A stretch of 64,000 nt of DNA from positions 7,254,001 through 7,318,000 of the forward strand of contig NC_046675.1 in NCBI RefSeq assembly GCF_003369915.1, in the 5' to 3' direction. Positions 1 to 11,616 of this stretch are shown here, piece after piece. The notes under the pieces are model-generated. The model searched no databases and was not told the origin of the DNA. It saw only the letters and a program-made list of their open reading frames with translations. Numbering within the stretch: the stretch's first letter is position 1; every line of letters begins with the position of its first letter. The stretch comes from Drosophila miranda. Lineage: Eukaryota > Arthropoda > Insecta > Diptera > Drosophilidae. The position numbers were made by a program, and so were the translations under genes.

Positions 1-3000
1 ATGTGGATGGATGATTAAATTTAAATTCGGTTCTGGCTGTGAATCAGCGGATGGTAACCCACTTTCCGCCTCTCTCCAGTGATCCCAAACATTCCATGGA
101 TTCTTCTCTAATGAAAAACCTGCCCCGAAACAGACTGCAGCCCAAAACAGTCTGGCAAAGAACTTTTGTGCGGCCAAAAACCAGTTGGCCTCGATTGGCA
201 GACGGTCAAGCTAACTGTTTTCGGGCTGCCTGCAACCGCACCGCACGGATCCGATCAGATTAAAGCAAATACAGAATGCCAGAATGCAAAATATCGAAAT
301 GGGTTGCTGCCGCTGGAATGGAACGGGAACGGGTTTCCAGGCAGTCAGGCAATTGGCCAGATACAAGCGTACTACCACTACCACAGCAGGGACTGCCGTC
401 TGAGAGTTCGCATCGATTAATTTGTAACGCCCACTGACAGTTTTCGCCAAACTGTCTGTCAGTCAGTCAGTCAGTCAGCCAGGTCGTCGTCGTTGTCTAA
501 GCTCTGACCGAGTTTGCAGCTAACGAGCCACGTCCTCTCCTCCAGCATCAGCCACACTGGTACATCCTGGCCCGCATAAATTAGCCATTTTGGTCTGGAG
601 TTTAGAGCTCTTGCAGGAAATTTATGTAGATTTATTTGTGTGTAACACTTTTGCCGGCTGCAGCATTGATATCTCTTTTGGCATCGCCATTGCCGGCCAA
701 CGGCGGCATTCCTTGGGCCAGGCCGAGAGACAAACTTGAAAAATAGCCTCAAGATGTTGTCTGTTTTGTTGTTTTCTGTGGCATTCCATTTCAGGTTGCC
801 CATTTGCCATCTTCAGCGGGCGAGCAGGACAAACGTGGGACAAACGACTTCTATATATGGCCAAATGGCCCCCACAATTTGTTGTGTCCTCCGCCGCCTC
901 CTCCGTACCAAATGTGTTTCACTTTTATGCTCAATCATATCCCGGATGATTGAACACTGCACTGTGCAGACGGCTAGGCGATCTCTGATCCGCGGGGCTG
1001 CTCTTCCTGAGAATGGGCACAGCTCACTCGCTGGCCTGGCCATAAATAACTGGCCAATCGATGCCGCAACTGCAAAATGCAAATGAGTGAAAGATACAAA
1101 ATCCAAACAATTAACGAAAAAAAAACAGAAAACTAAAACAGTAACAGAAATAAACGCAAAAGCAATGGCAAACGGTAACCAAACCGCGAGCCCGGTCTAC
1201 AATTTATGTGTAACAATGCGGGGCAGCAGCAGCAGCAGCAGAGAGAGAGAGAGAGAAACACGGCAGCAACATTTAGCAGCCACAGTTATGCAATTGGCCA
1301 TGCCATGCTCTGCTTTGCCCCCATATACCCCATGCACCCCTTCCCCCCACCCCTTGATGCCATTTGTTTGCTGCGACCGCATTGCACAAAGCCAAGATTT
1401 ATGCATATTAACGTCAAGTCAAAACGCTGACCCAAAACTGGAGACCCCCAGAGCAGCGGCAGCACCAGCACCAGTGGCAGTGGCAGGCTCTGGCAGGGGC
1501 ATCTTCTCCACCAGCTGATGCAGAAATCAAGCGTGGCAACACTTAACAATGGGTCAACTTTCCTTGGGTGTTTGGCGTTGATAAATGTGAACCGAGAGAT
1601 GCCCCAAAACTGTGGCAGCAATGGGCTCGTTTGTTGTTGTTGCAGTTGCTGTTGTCATCTTTATTGTTGTCTTAGTGGGTGTTGCCGCAACAGCAACCGC
1701 ACCGGCAACACTTTCCCAATTAGGCGTTTAAATACGTGTTTTTGGGCCCAAGTGACACACATATATAGACACTTATAGCCATACACAGAAGTTAATGGCT
1801 TAAAGACATACAGATTGTTGCCTGGTTAGTGCCAGGTGGCAGTAAAGTGGTGCACAAGAAACGCCCCATGAGATCTGATGGGAACAAAGCGGGAGAAAGG
1901 AATGCCCAAGAGAACAAAGGCCCAAGAGGCATCCAATACGACAGTCATCATTTGGTGTTGGATAATTGGAACCCCAACAACAGAACTTATCTACATCTAG
2001 TGACTACCTTTAATTCGGTGGAGTATTTGCTCTTTAAGATCTGTCAATGATAGGCCTCCCACCGCAGAGAGAGCCATATTTGGTGGATACAAACCACAGC
2101 AATAGCTCATAAACAGACATGATCTGTTATAGAGGCAGACAGCAATTGGCTGATATAATCACAGAATAAAGGCCAAAACAGCTGGCCCACATTTCAGGGT
2201 AACAGATTGCATTGTAAGAACACATTTTCCCCCATAAAAGCTAGCCACTTAATTGAATTAGTTCACTAAATTCTCAAACAATTCGCTTAGTTTTAGAGAA
2301 ACTTTCAAAAGATGACGAAGGAAACAATCAGAATTTATTATAATTGTTGATTTTTCAAACCAAAAAAGGAAACCAGTTTGCCTTTGGAGTTATTTTCTGC
2401 CATCAATTATTCAGCTTTCGGTCTGTGTGTGGATTTTTGTTTGAATTTCCTTGGTTTTTGTGCACATGTTGCAAGTGCATGCGGCACAGGGCGGTGTCTG
2501 GCAGTTTGGAAAGTCATTTGCAGGCAGGCAACAAAATCCAAAAGACAAGAGAAAGACTAACTAACTAACAAAAACACACAGACAGTCGGAGAGTCAGCGA
2601 TTACCCAACAGGCAATCAGGCGGCAGAGGGGATCTGGTGGGGGCTCGGGGCAAGATGGATGTGACAAAGACAGTTGGTTAATTATGGAGGCTATTCCCAT
2701 CCTTGCCAAATCAATACAAAAGCCATAAATAGGTGTCCACGAAGTCTGTGTCTTTGCAACATCATCATTGTCTGCAAATTTCAATAATTCCATTATCAAG
2801 ATGAAGATTGATTGATAAGCTGTTGCCTGGCCAAAATGCCTGTCAGAGTCTGCCTGGGCTGGCAATGATTTCAGTTGCTGGATGACCACATGGCCACCAG
2901 CGAGCCAGCAATTGCTGCCTTTGCTGGTTGCCCAATCGAGATATTGAGTCAGAAGCGGCAGGCGGCAAGGAGAGTGAAAGTTAATTGAGGACTTGTGCAA

Positions 3001-3087
3001 TACGTAGTAGAAAGAAAGAAAGTTTTGTTTATGAACCAACAACAGCCATTACTCACACGCTCTACTCGTTACTCTTTTCTTTTGCAG
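1..3087. other. Non-coding DNA upstream of the PEAK-like gene
   Basis: No convincing coding exon is visible; open frames are short and lack codon character. The stretch probably holds the 5' flank and a 5' intron of the PEAK-like gene, because a good acceptor (TTTTGCAG) ends it at 3087. It contains a TCAG tetranucleotide run (about 453-479) and a CAG run passing into a GA run (1223-1256). Confidence 0.5.
1223..1256. repeat. CAG then GA microsatellite
   Basis: Six CAG units run directly into eight GA units. GA runs of this size can bind GAGA factor in flies; that role here is inference only. Confidence 0.8.
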
Positions 3088-6000
3088 AATATGGCCTAAG
3101 ACTGTTCGGGAGTAACAGCCAGAACTTGCAACAGCTAAACAGCTAAGAGCTAACAACACCATGTCGTCCTCGATTTGCTCACACTTTACGCAGAATGCTT
3201 GGAAGAAGGATCTGTGCTCCAACTGCTTCAAGTCCAAGGACGAGCACAAGGCAGCCGCAGCAGCGGCCGCCTCCAAGCAGCAGCAGCAGCAGCAGGGGGG
3301 GCCAGCAGCAGCAGCCACAAACAGCCAGAGGTGCAGCCCAAGACGGACTATCCCAACAAGCACAGGACCCCGGCCAAGAGCATCATCAAGAAGGCCTTTG
3401 GGGTGAGGCTGACCAGCAGCAAGTCGAGCGGCAGCCACGGCCACAGCAGCTCCAAGAGCGGCAAGGTGTGCTTCCCCAAGCAACTGCACGAGATCATTGG
3501 CTATGGGGGGGAATGGTCGGACGACGACGATGACGACGATGACGATCATGACTTTATGAATCTCGGCAACGAGCACGATGACATGGCCATCACGGAGACC
3601 GACGACGAGGAGACCATTGAGCTCAAGCGGATTACGCGTGCCAACACCGATTTCAACATGAACAATGGCAATCTGCTGGGCGATGCCCAGGAGAACATCA
3701 AGAAATCGTTCGCGGCCCTCAAGCTGGGCGCCCCCCAGGTGGACAAGGAGGGCAAGAAGCAAACGCTCACCATCAATGTGATGCCCTTTGGACAGCCCCT
3801 AAAGGGATCGTCGGCCAAGGCGGCAACAGGGGCAGCGACAGGGCCAGCAAAGGGTGCTCCCCAGGAGAGCAAAACTACGGTGACAGCGGCCACCACAGCC
3901 AAGGCCAAGACGGCCACAATAACCACAGCCATCAAGAGCAGCAGCAGCAGCAACAGCAGCACGGTTACCAAGAAGGTAACCACCACCCTTACGCCCACGC
4001 TGACCATGGCCAAGGCCACGCCCACTGCCACACCATCGCGGGACGGCAAGGCCAGTCCGCCCATTGAGCGAGCCATGGAGAAATCCCTGCTGGACGAGAT
4101 CTCTGAGACCCTGGAGCAGAAGCAAAAGCAAAGCGAACAGATCACAGCGGCCGCAGCAACAGCCACCGTGGCAGGTGGCAACAACAACAGCAACAGCAAC
4201 AGCTCCTCCTCTGCCTCCTCGACTGCCAGCTGCAACAAAATCAAATTCGAGCTGAGCGCCCTGAGCGACTCGCCGAAGCCATTTCTCGACCTTAAGAAGC
4301 CCATCGCGCGGAACGCGCCCATAACCAAGGACCACGCCAAGCCGCGGGTGAACGTCTGCCACAAGTACTCGGACACGGACAGCAACTGCTCGGACACGGA
4401 GAACGGGGTGTCGGCCTACTACGATGTGGTGGAGACGCAGCTCAGCTACGAGAATCTGCCCGATGGCAAGTACAGCGAACAGGTGGGCGTGGCCAGTGCC
4501 GCCCCGGCGGAGAGCAGCGCGAGCACGGCCCACTACTCGAGCTCCCAGTACATCACGGACATGCTGCTCAGCTCGAAGACGCGGGCGGCCAGCTACAACC
4601 TGCACGAGGGCAACTTCATGACCAGCAAGATCACCTCCGACGGCCTGATCGTGACCAAGTGCAGCTCGGACGATGCCCTGGACTCCACCGGCAGCAGCTT
4701 CGACGGCAGCTCCGACGAGGAGAACGCCTACAACATGATCCGCAGCGAGTCGGACTCGGGCATTGGCATCAGCATCGGCAGCGAGTACAAGAATGCGGGA
4801 GGGGCCAAGGGAGCGGGAGCAGCCGGCCAGCTGCTGGTGGAGAAGAAGCTCAGCGCCAGCACCAACAACTCCGACTACGAGGACATTCAGATTGGGGACC
4901 AGGCAGCGCCCAAGCCGGCGGTCAAGAGTCGGGAGCTGCACGGCGAGCCCGATGGCAGTGCCGATCCGGACAACAGCCTGGAGCAGAAGCAACAACAGAA
5001 GCAGCCACAGAAGGAGCCGGAGGCCACTGGACAGCAGCTGCCGGCGCTGCCCAAGTCCCCGCCGCCACCCATGAAGATGGATGCCCGGCCCTCGTTCCTG
5101 CACGGCCTCAAGAAGCCAGAGCTGCCGGCCAAGCCACAAGTCAACAGCAACACAAGCAACAACAACAGCAGTCCTGGGGGAAGCCTCAGCTCGGGGCACA
5201 CGCCACTGAAGAGCTTCCTGGGGAGCAAGCGGCAGCCGAGCTGCGCCGAGCAGCAGTTCATCACACAGCTGCAGTCGGCCATCTCCAAGTCGAGCGAGAA
5301 TCTGTTGCTGGCCGCAGCCGCAGCCTCGGCCTCAGCCTCGGCCGCTGACTCAGCGAAAGATGCGGAGGCAAAGCTAAAGAAGGGCAAAGCACCGAATCCG
5401 CCGCCAGAGCCAAAGCAGAGCGCTCCACCCACGCCAGAGCGCGACTACAGCCTGGTAGTCGAGTTCGAGCAGGCCTCGAAGGTGGCCGCAACGGAGCCGT
5501 CGCTGTCATCGGCCAAGCCAGCGGAAGCGGCCACGTCAGCCAGTGCCAGTGCCAGTACCAGTGAGACATCCGCCGGGGAGACCACTCAGCCGCAGTCCAC
5601 ACCCACACCCACACCCCCAGCAGTAGCCGTAGCGGCGGCCATCAACAGCAGCCTGTATACGAGGAAACCACCGCTGCCGGTGGCGGCCGGAGGAGCACCC
5701 GTCATCCGGGAGAAGGATAAGCGCGAGCGGGCCGTCATCAATCCCAAGTTCCGGAGCCTCAACACCTTCGTGATGCAGCGGGCCAATGCGGCCAAGCAGC
5801 TGCAGCTGCAGTCCGCCAGCTCGGTGGTGAATCTCAAGCAGCCACTCACGCCGGAGCCGATGCCGCGCAACCACCGGCACCTGTCCATGTCCGAGGAGTG
5901 CCTGGCCGCCGCCGGGCTGGCGGACAGCAAGAAGTCGCCGCCGCCGTCGTCGTCGTCGTCGAACTCCTCGCCGCCCCAGAAACAAAAGTCCAAGTTCTCC

Positions 6001-9000
6001 ATCAAGAAGTTCCTTCGCATGGGCAGCAACGGTGGCAGCAAGTCCTCGGATCCGCTGCACAAGAAGGACTCCAGCATCTACACGGAGATCTGCACGGGCG
6101 ACGACGGCAGTGTGCCCGGCAAGCCGCGACTCGTCATCATCCATCCAATCGACATCAATCCCACGGCTGTCGAGGTGGTCAAGGACATCACGAAGACCAG
6201 CGATGCGGTGTCCTCCCAGACGGTGGCCGTCGTCACGGCCAAGCCCCCGGCTCCGCCCCTACGCGCCAGCGAGGGACAGCGTGCCCATGAGGCCAACAAG
6301 CCGGCACGCCCACCGCCGCCCAAGAGCGCCGAGCTGCGACGCAAGCAGAAGACCGAGCTGACGGCCACGTTGAGTGGCAGCAGCGTGGACTCTGCCACGA
6401 CTATGGTGGCCAGCACCGGATCCATCAAGCTGAAGGCCGACAATGTCTATGCGAATTTGGGTAAGTGTTGCACGTTGCACAGGGGACAGGGGACAGGGTT
6501 TCTGGGGCACACTGGAAATTCCATTTATTGGACAAATCTGGCCCCAATCCGTGATGCGTGGGCGATCGCATTCCAAAAGAAAGCGTAAGCAAATCACGTT
6601 CAGAAATCAGAGCGACCTTCAAAAGTGACAAGCCTGAAGGGTCTCCACTTCACCTACTTCCCGCCGTGGGCCATCCAACTTGTTGACGCCAGAACACGAA
6701 TGAAATCACCTTAAATGGTAAAAGCAGCAGCACCGCATCGGCATCACGGCTGAAAGTAGAACCCGAAACCAAACTCAGAACAAGTTACGCATTTTAATCA
6801 ATATAACGGGCACAACGAACACCGAGGGGCTCGCACACACACACACACAGACGGCACACAGAGAGCCACTTATGACCATATCCGCCACATCCACATGATG
6901 AGCCACGGAGCCATGGAGCCAGCCATTCAGCCATTTACCCGGCTTTAACTGGGTTAAGTGGCCAAAGCCAGAGAGCAAAATAGTTTAACAGATGAGCGGC
7001 GACAACAACAACAACAAAAAATCGAAATGAAAATAAGTCAGAGCCACAGCCAAAGCCAGTTCCAGATCCCAGCCAGTCCAGGTTTTAGGCCAGCTAGCTA
7101 ACCACATGTTGATGGGAGACCAGAGAGGGAGACAAACATTAGAACTGGTGAAACCAGCGGTGGCCAGAGAGACCAAAGACCGACCCATTTCTTACCGCCT
7201 GACACTTTGCGGTCAGTGTGAATGCGGCAAGAACTTGTTACACCTGCTGCTGCACCTGGCAGCCATGAACCGCAGCCATTTGTTGGCCATCTCCGACGAC
7301 ACCGAGCGTCAGCACTGTGCGAATTGTAATTTGGCACGAATTTGGGTCAAAATCGCAATTAGTACTCACAGGTTGTCTAGCATGAGGTGCGGAGAGCCGC
7401 AGAGAAGTTATTTGTCGATTTTCAACAGCTGTTTGGCACTGTCCCATGAAGGACAGATTTAAGTAGGGTCTATCTCTGGGGTAACGAAAGACTTGTGCCA
7501 CCTCCCGACACCTTGTTTTTGGGTAGAGATAGAATTGGAAAAAAAGCCAACAAACATTTACCCATATCTTATATTTCCTTAGGAGAAATCCGCTCCTCGA
7601 TAGCCCCACGTAAGCCAGAGCGTACGGCCAGCATGAGGGAGCGCGAGGCGCAGCTGGAGCTGGTGCGGAAGCGGGGAATACTAACCGATACTATCTCCAT
7701 TTGCTCGTCAAACGGTGAGAATGTAACAACGGATCCAACCAAGTTGTCGCTCAAGACGAACAACCACGGACAGGATGGTGGAAAAGCATTGAATATGGCC
7801 TCCACGGCCAACAGTCGGACGAGCACCTTTGAGCGTCAGCCGCAGAAGAAGAGCGAGCCGAAGATGGCCATCTCCAGCAAGCTGGAGATCTTCGAGCAGC
7901 GATCCAGCGATGCCACGGACACGGCGGCCCAGCGCAGCAGCCTCAAGGATTCGGTGCGCAAGATCAACAGCACCATCGACAGCTATCTGAAGGACAAGCG
8001 CGACTATGAGAACCTGTACGAGTTCGTGAAGATGGGCAACGGCAGCACATCGCCCCAGCCCCCAACGGGAGCCACAGCGCCGGCCACAGCAACGATGCCA
8101 CCGCCACCGCCCACACGCACCAACATCGATCTGGCGGCAGTGGCGGGACAGCGCCTCACCCAAGCCACGCGACGCAACAACAACATCTACTCGGACACGG
8201 CCTCCATAGCCAGTTACACGCGCAGCGAATACGGACCCGTGCGCCACTACGGACTGAACAACAGCTTGGGTAAGTGATCCCGTGATCCTATATCGTATAT
8301 CGGGAATAACGTATCTCTCCGTTAGCCAACATTCCACGGATGATCTCTGCATCGTATGCGGGCAGCGAGGTGGGAGAGTTCGATATCTATGCGCCGTACA
8401 GCTACTACGGCAGCGAGGCGGGCGGCGATGTGGCCACGGATATCAATGACAGCGTCTGGGGCATGCCACAGGTAGGTGGCTATTATCTATTTGGATATCC
8501 TTTAGTAACTTCTGGTGATTCGCAGGCAAACAAGAACCGCAGCAAGGCCACGAATCGTTTGCGCATGCGCAAGGGACGCAGTGTCGTGCACAAGACCATC
8601 GAGGATAACTACACCGCCGTGGTGGTGGCCAATCATGAGGCCCTCGCCCAGGTGCTCGATCAGGTGAGAGTACAACACAGTTTCTGCCGAACATCTTGGA
8701 CTAAAGACTGTACTTATCCTTTTTGCAGCTCCAGCAAACTCCAGTGGTTCCAGCGGCACTGCGACCTCTGGCCAATGCCATCAACTTGCGCTACGAGGAC
8801 TTTACCATCCTGGAGGGTGCCCAGGCATTTGTCGTGGGCAAAAAGGCCTTCCATGCCGCCCTCTGGACCTCATCGCCCGTTACCCTGGCCCTGTCCGCCG
8901 ACTGCAATCAGCTGTCCGGCGTGGGTGGAGAGCTGAGCCAGTTGACGGGCGGCGTCAGTGAAGTGCTCAATCCCATAACCGAGTTCTGCGACCTGGTGCC

Positions 9001-9968
9001 CAGCTACCAGCTGCCGCTGATGCCCTCCACGGAGGTGACCCTGCTGCAGGCCACCATCTCGGTGCTGCCGCGCCTCCAGCTGGAGACACTGCAGTCGATC
9101 GGGGCCATACTCAAGGGCAAGTCGCAGGTGCTGGACAAGAGCAACTTCAACTTCCGCGGCTCCATTCCCAACCTGAGCGGCCTGAAGGACGCGTCCGCAG
9201 GCAGCGCCCTGAGGAACGTGGTCTCTGTGCAGAATCTGAGTACGCTAAACGAGGAGTCCATAGGCACGACCAGTTCTGGAGAGGATGGCACGGCCAGTGC
9301 GAGTGCCATGCCCGCATTCGACGATGTGATGACGCGGGAGGTGGCCTTCATAATGCTGCAGCTGGTCAACGGGATGAAGAATCTGCAGGCCAAGGCCATT
9401 GAGGAGACGCCGCTGAGTCTGTCCAATGTGGTGCTGTCCAAGGACATGGACAACAAGGATGCCCAGGCGCGTCTCTGCGTGCTGCAGGGGTAAGACCAAC
9501 TCCACTCTTTTTTGCTTATCGAATAACTTACTGATTGACCTTCTGCCCTTCTACAGCAACAACAACGAGGATGAGGAGCCGATGGGCACGCTCTGCAAGT
9601 GCGCCCACTCCGCCCTGACCGACATGCTGCCTGCCACCAAGATCACGCCCATTCTGGCGGACATCCTGAAGCAGGAGCGTGCCGAGTCGCTGTCCAAGGC
9701 CAAGTCCGTGCTGGAGTTTGTGCTGTGGGGCCCCTCGGACGTGGCCCTCACGGGCTCCGTCAAGGAGCGGGAGCTGGCCCTGCAGCGCTGGCTGGATCTG
9801 GAACGGGCCACGGTCCTCCATGGCCTGGTCCGCACCCGGGTCGAGCTGACCGTCTACGACGAGTGTCATCTGATGTTTCTCGTCCGTTCCACTGCCAAGA
9901 TGATGAATGACGCGGCCAAGATTGTCTGCAGCTATCAGCAATCGACGTCGTCAGTTAGCCAGGACTAG
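3088..9968 (+). CDS. PEAK1/PRAG1/PEAK3-family pseudokinase scaffold, six coding exons
   Basis: Exons: 3161-6460, 7583-8269, 8326-8471, 8526-8663, 8729-9489, 9557-9968; acceptor at 3087; about 1814 residues. The N-terminus (CSHFTQNAWKKDLCSNCFK) resembles the Cys-rich start of vertebrate PEAK1. A long disordered middle has polyQ, polyD (about 3518-3545), Ser and Pro runs, a basic FSIKKFLR patch (about 5995) and VYANLG across the first coding splice, matching the PEAK YSNLG Grb2-type motif. From about residue 1435 a helix and degenerate kinase fold follow, ending in helices with FVLWGPSD and LALQRWLDLERA, as in PEAK1. Family members are dimeric, catalytically dead adaptors in tyrosine-kinase and cytoskeletal signalling. 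The frame changes in a seven-G run at 3295-3301. Family call confident; fly gene name not recalled. Confidence 0.82.
3091..3099 (+). other. Two-codon upstream ORF in the PEAK-like leader
   Basis: ATG GCC TAA begins three bases after the leader acceptor and 70 bases before the main start (CAACACCATG at 3161). It is real in sequence; any effect on translation is inference. Confidence 0.4.
3278..3301 (+). other. CAG run and G7 homopolymer containing a frameshift
   Basis: Six CAG codons (3278-3295) run into seven G (3295-3301). The frame opened by the ATG at 3161 closes at 3406, while the frame that stays open to 6460 and splices in phase with all later exons is one base off. One extra G or two fewer would join them. 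A sequencing or assembly slip is the simplest explanation. Confidence 0.85.
6461..7582 (+). other. First coding intron of the PEAK-like gene
   Basis: GTAAGT donor and TTCCTTAG acceptor, phase 1, splitting the Gly codon of the YANLG motif. It holds a CA run (about 6835-6849) and no recognisable gene. Confidence 0.8.
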
Positions 9969-11616
9969 CTAGCGATGTTCTAGTTAACGTAACTCAATTA
10001 TTAAAGGAATTTTCATATATTTATTATACGAAATTGTCATAGACATTTAGTCCATAGAGTCAACACATGATATATCATGATAAACATACGATAATCGAAC
10101 CTTATACTTATACACCATTATCTTTGCCTAGCGTGCCAAATTGTTTCGCGCGGAAATTGTCATGTATAAATATACCTATTAAATGCATCCCCAAACGATT
10201 TGTGCAACTTTAATTAATTTGTAATCTAATTGTAAGTCATTAATCTATACGAATATTTATATATTATCTATGGATTGCATCTTTATATTATGTACGAGTA
10301 CGATTATGTTAATAATTAATTTGGTTAGAAAAACAAATCATTTGGTGTTTGAACGAATATAAATACATACATATATGCATATATCTACACATGATTTACT
10401 GTATATCCCTATTGGTCTGCTCTGCAGTTAAATAAATGAATTCATTAAATCCCAAAGAACATTATCTTCTATCTTATCTGCTACTTTCTATTAAAGCTTT
10501 TTATACATTATTTATACAAGAGACTATATTAAAAATTGCCAGCAGTTTAAAACGCATCTGGAACTCTATAAAGTATATATATTCTAGATCTAGATGAATA
10601 TGCAAGTCGATTTAGCCATGTCCGTCTATCCATCTTATACCTGTTTCTATTCAAACTAGTCTCTCAGTTTTGAAGCTCATTAAGTCTCATGAATACACAG
10701 ATCATTCGTCGAAACAGAGCACATCGAATGACATATAAACGAAGTATCGATAGAACCTACAAATATAAACATATATAAGGAACGACAATATCAATAGCTG
10801 TCATAGAGAACGAAGTATTGATAATGGCATGGAAGAGGATCTACCTTTGAACATGTAGAACCCATAAACATAAAAATCAATAAGGAACCACATTATATAG
10901 CTATCATATGAACGACGTTTTGATATTGGTCCTGTTTCAGACCTACCTTTAAACATGTAAAACCTACAAACATAAACATCAATAAGGCTCTGAATTGTTG
11001 ACATGGAAAGCTTACCTTTCCTAACAATTGAAGTGTTCATATCTCTTGGTAAGTGCTGTAGAACCTGTATATAATTGTTTACCAGCGAATTTCTAATCAG
11101 TTGTGCAACTGATTAGATATCATATTTGCAAGTCATCATGATACTCAAACATTTTCTAGGGAATGGTGGGGTATATTTTATTTGACTTCGTTTAAAAAAT
11201 GGAAAAAAATCCTATAGAAAATTGATTCCCTTAAAAGTTACAATCATTTGTGCGTTAAACATGGCGATGGAATAGCTATTAAAATATCGATAAACTGAAC
11301 TTTAATTCCTGCACATCAAAAGTAATTCCATATTACTTATATTATGATTATACGAATGATTTTTCATCTCTTTAATCAATTCCTGCAATGATTTCATTGC
11401 GTAATATTTATGCGAACTTTCCTACCATTAGAGCTTCAAAATTATGCACAATTGATAGCCCAACCCAAAATAAAGAGTATCCAAAGCTCGATACATTTAT
11501 ACGCATAGTTTCGAGGACAAATATAAATTTTTGCCAAACAATTACCAAATCGCCTTTTCAGCGCCTCAGTTGAGGTTTTGCTGCGGACAAGTTAAGATCA
11601 TAGAAAAGGCAAAAAT
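9969..11616. other. 3'UTR of the PEAK-like gene and AT-rich spacer
   Basis: AT-rich sequence after the TAG at 9968. AATAAA at 10431-10436 is a candidate polyadenylation signal. Degenerate tandem repeats occupy about 10739-11010. The last few hundred bases are the promoter side of the first P450. No coding signal was seen. Confidence 0.6.
10739..11010. repeat. Degenerate tandem repeat, about 103-bp period
   Basis: Three diverged units share, in order, an ACGAAGTAT-like start, an ACCTAC / AACATGTA block and an AAACATCAATAAGGA-like block. Units start near 10739, 10810 and 10913; the first is shorter. The copies were recognised by eye. Confidence 0.6.

Noticed and set aside
3546-4397. 283-residue and neighbouring minus-strand frames in the same exon
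   Set aside because: Shadows of repetitive Ala/Thr/Ser coding; poly-Leu and poly-Val are artefacts of GCA/ACC repeats read backwards.
3799-5199. 466-residue minus-strand open frame opposite the PEAK-like exon
   Set aside because: Leu/Arg/Val-rich reading created by the GC-rich, CAG-rich coding strand; no domain, and the plus frame is supported by family motifs and splicing.
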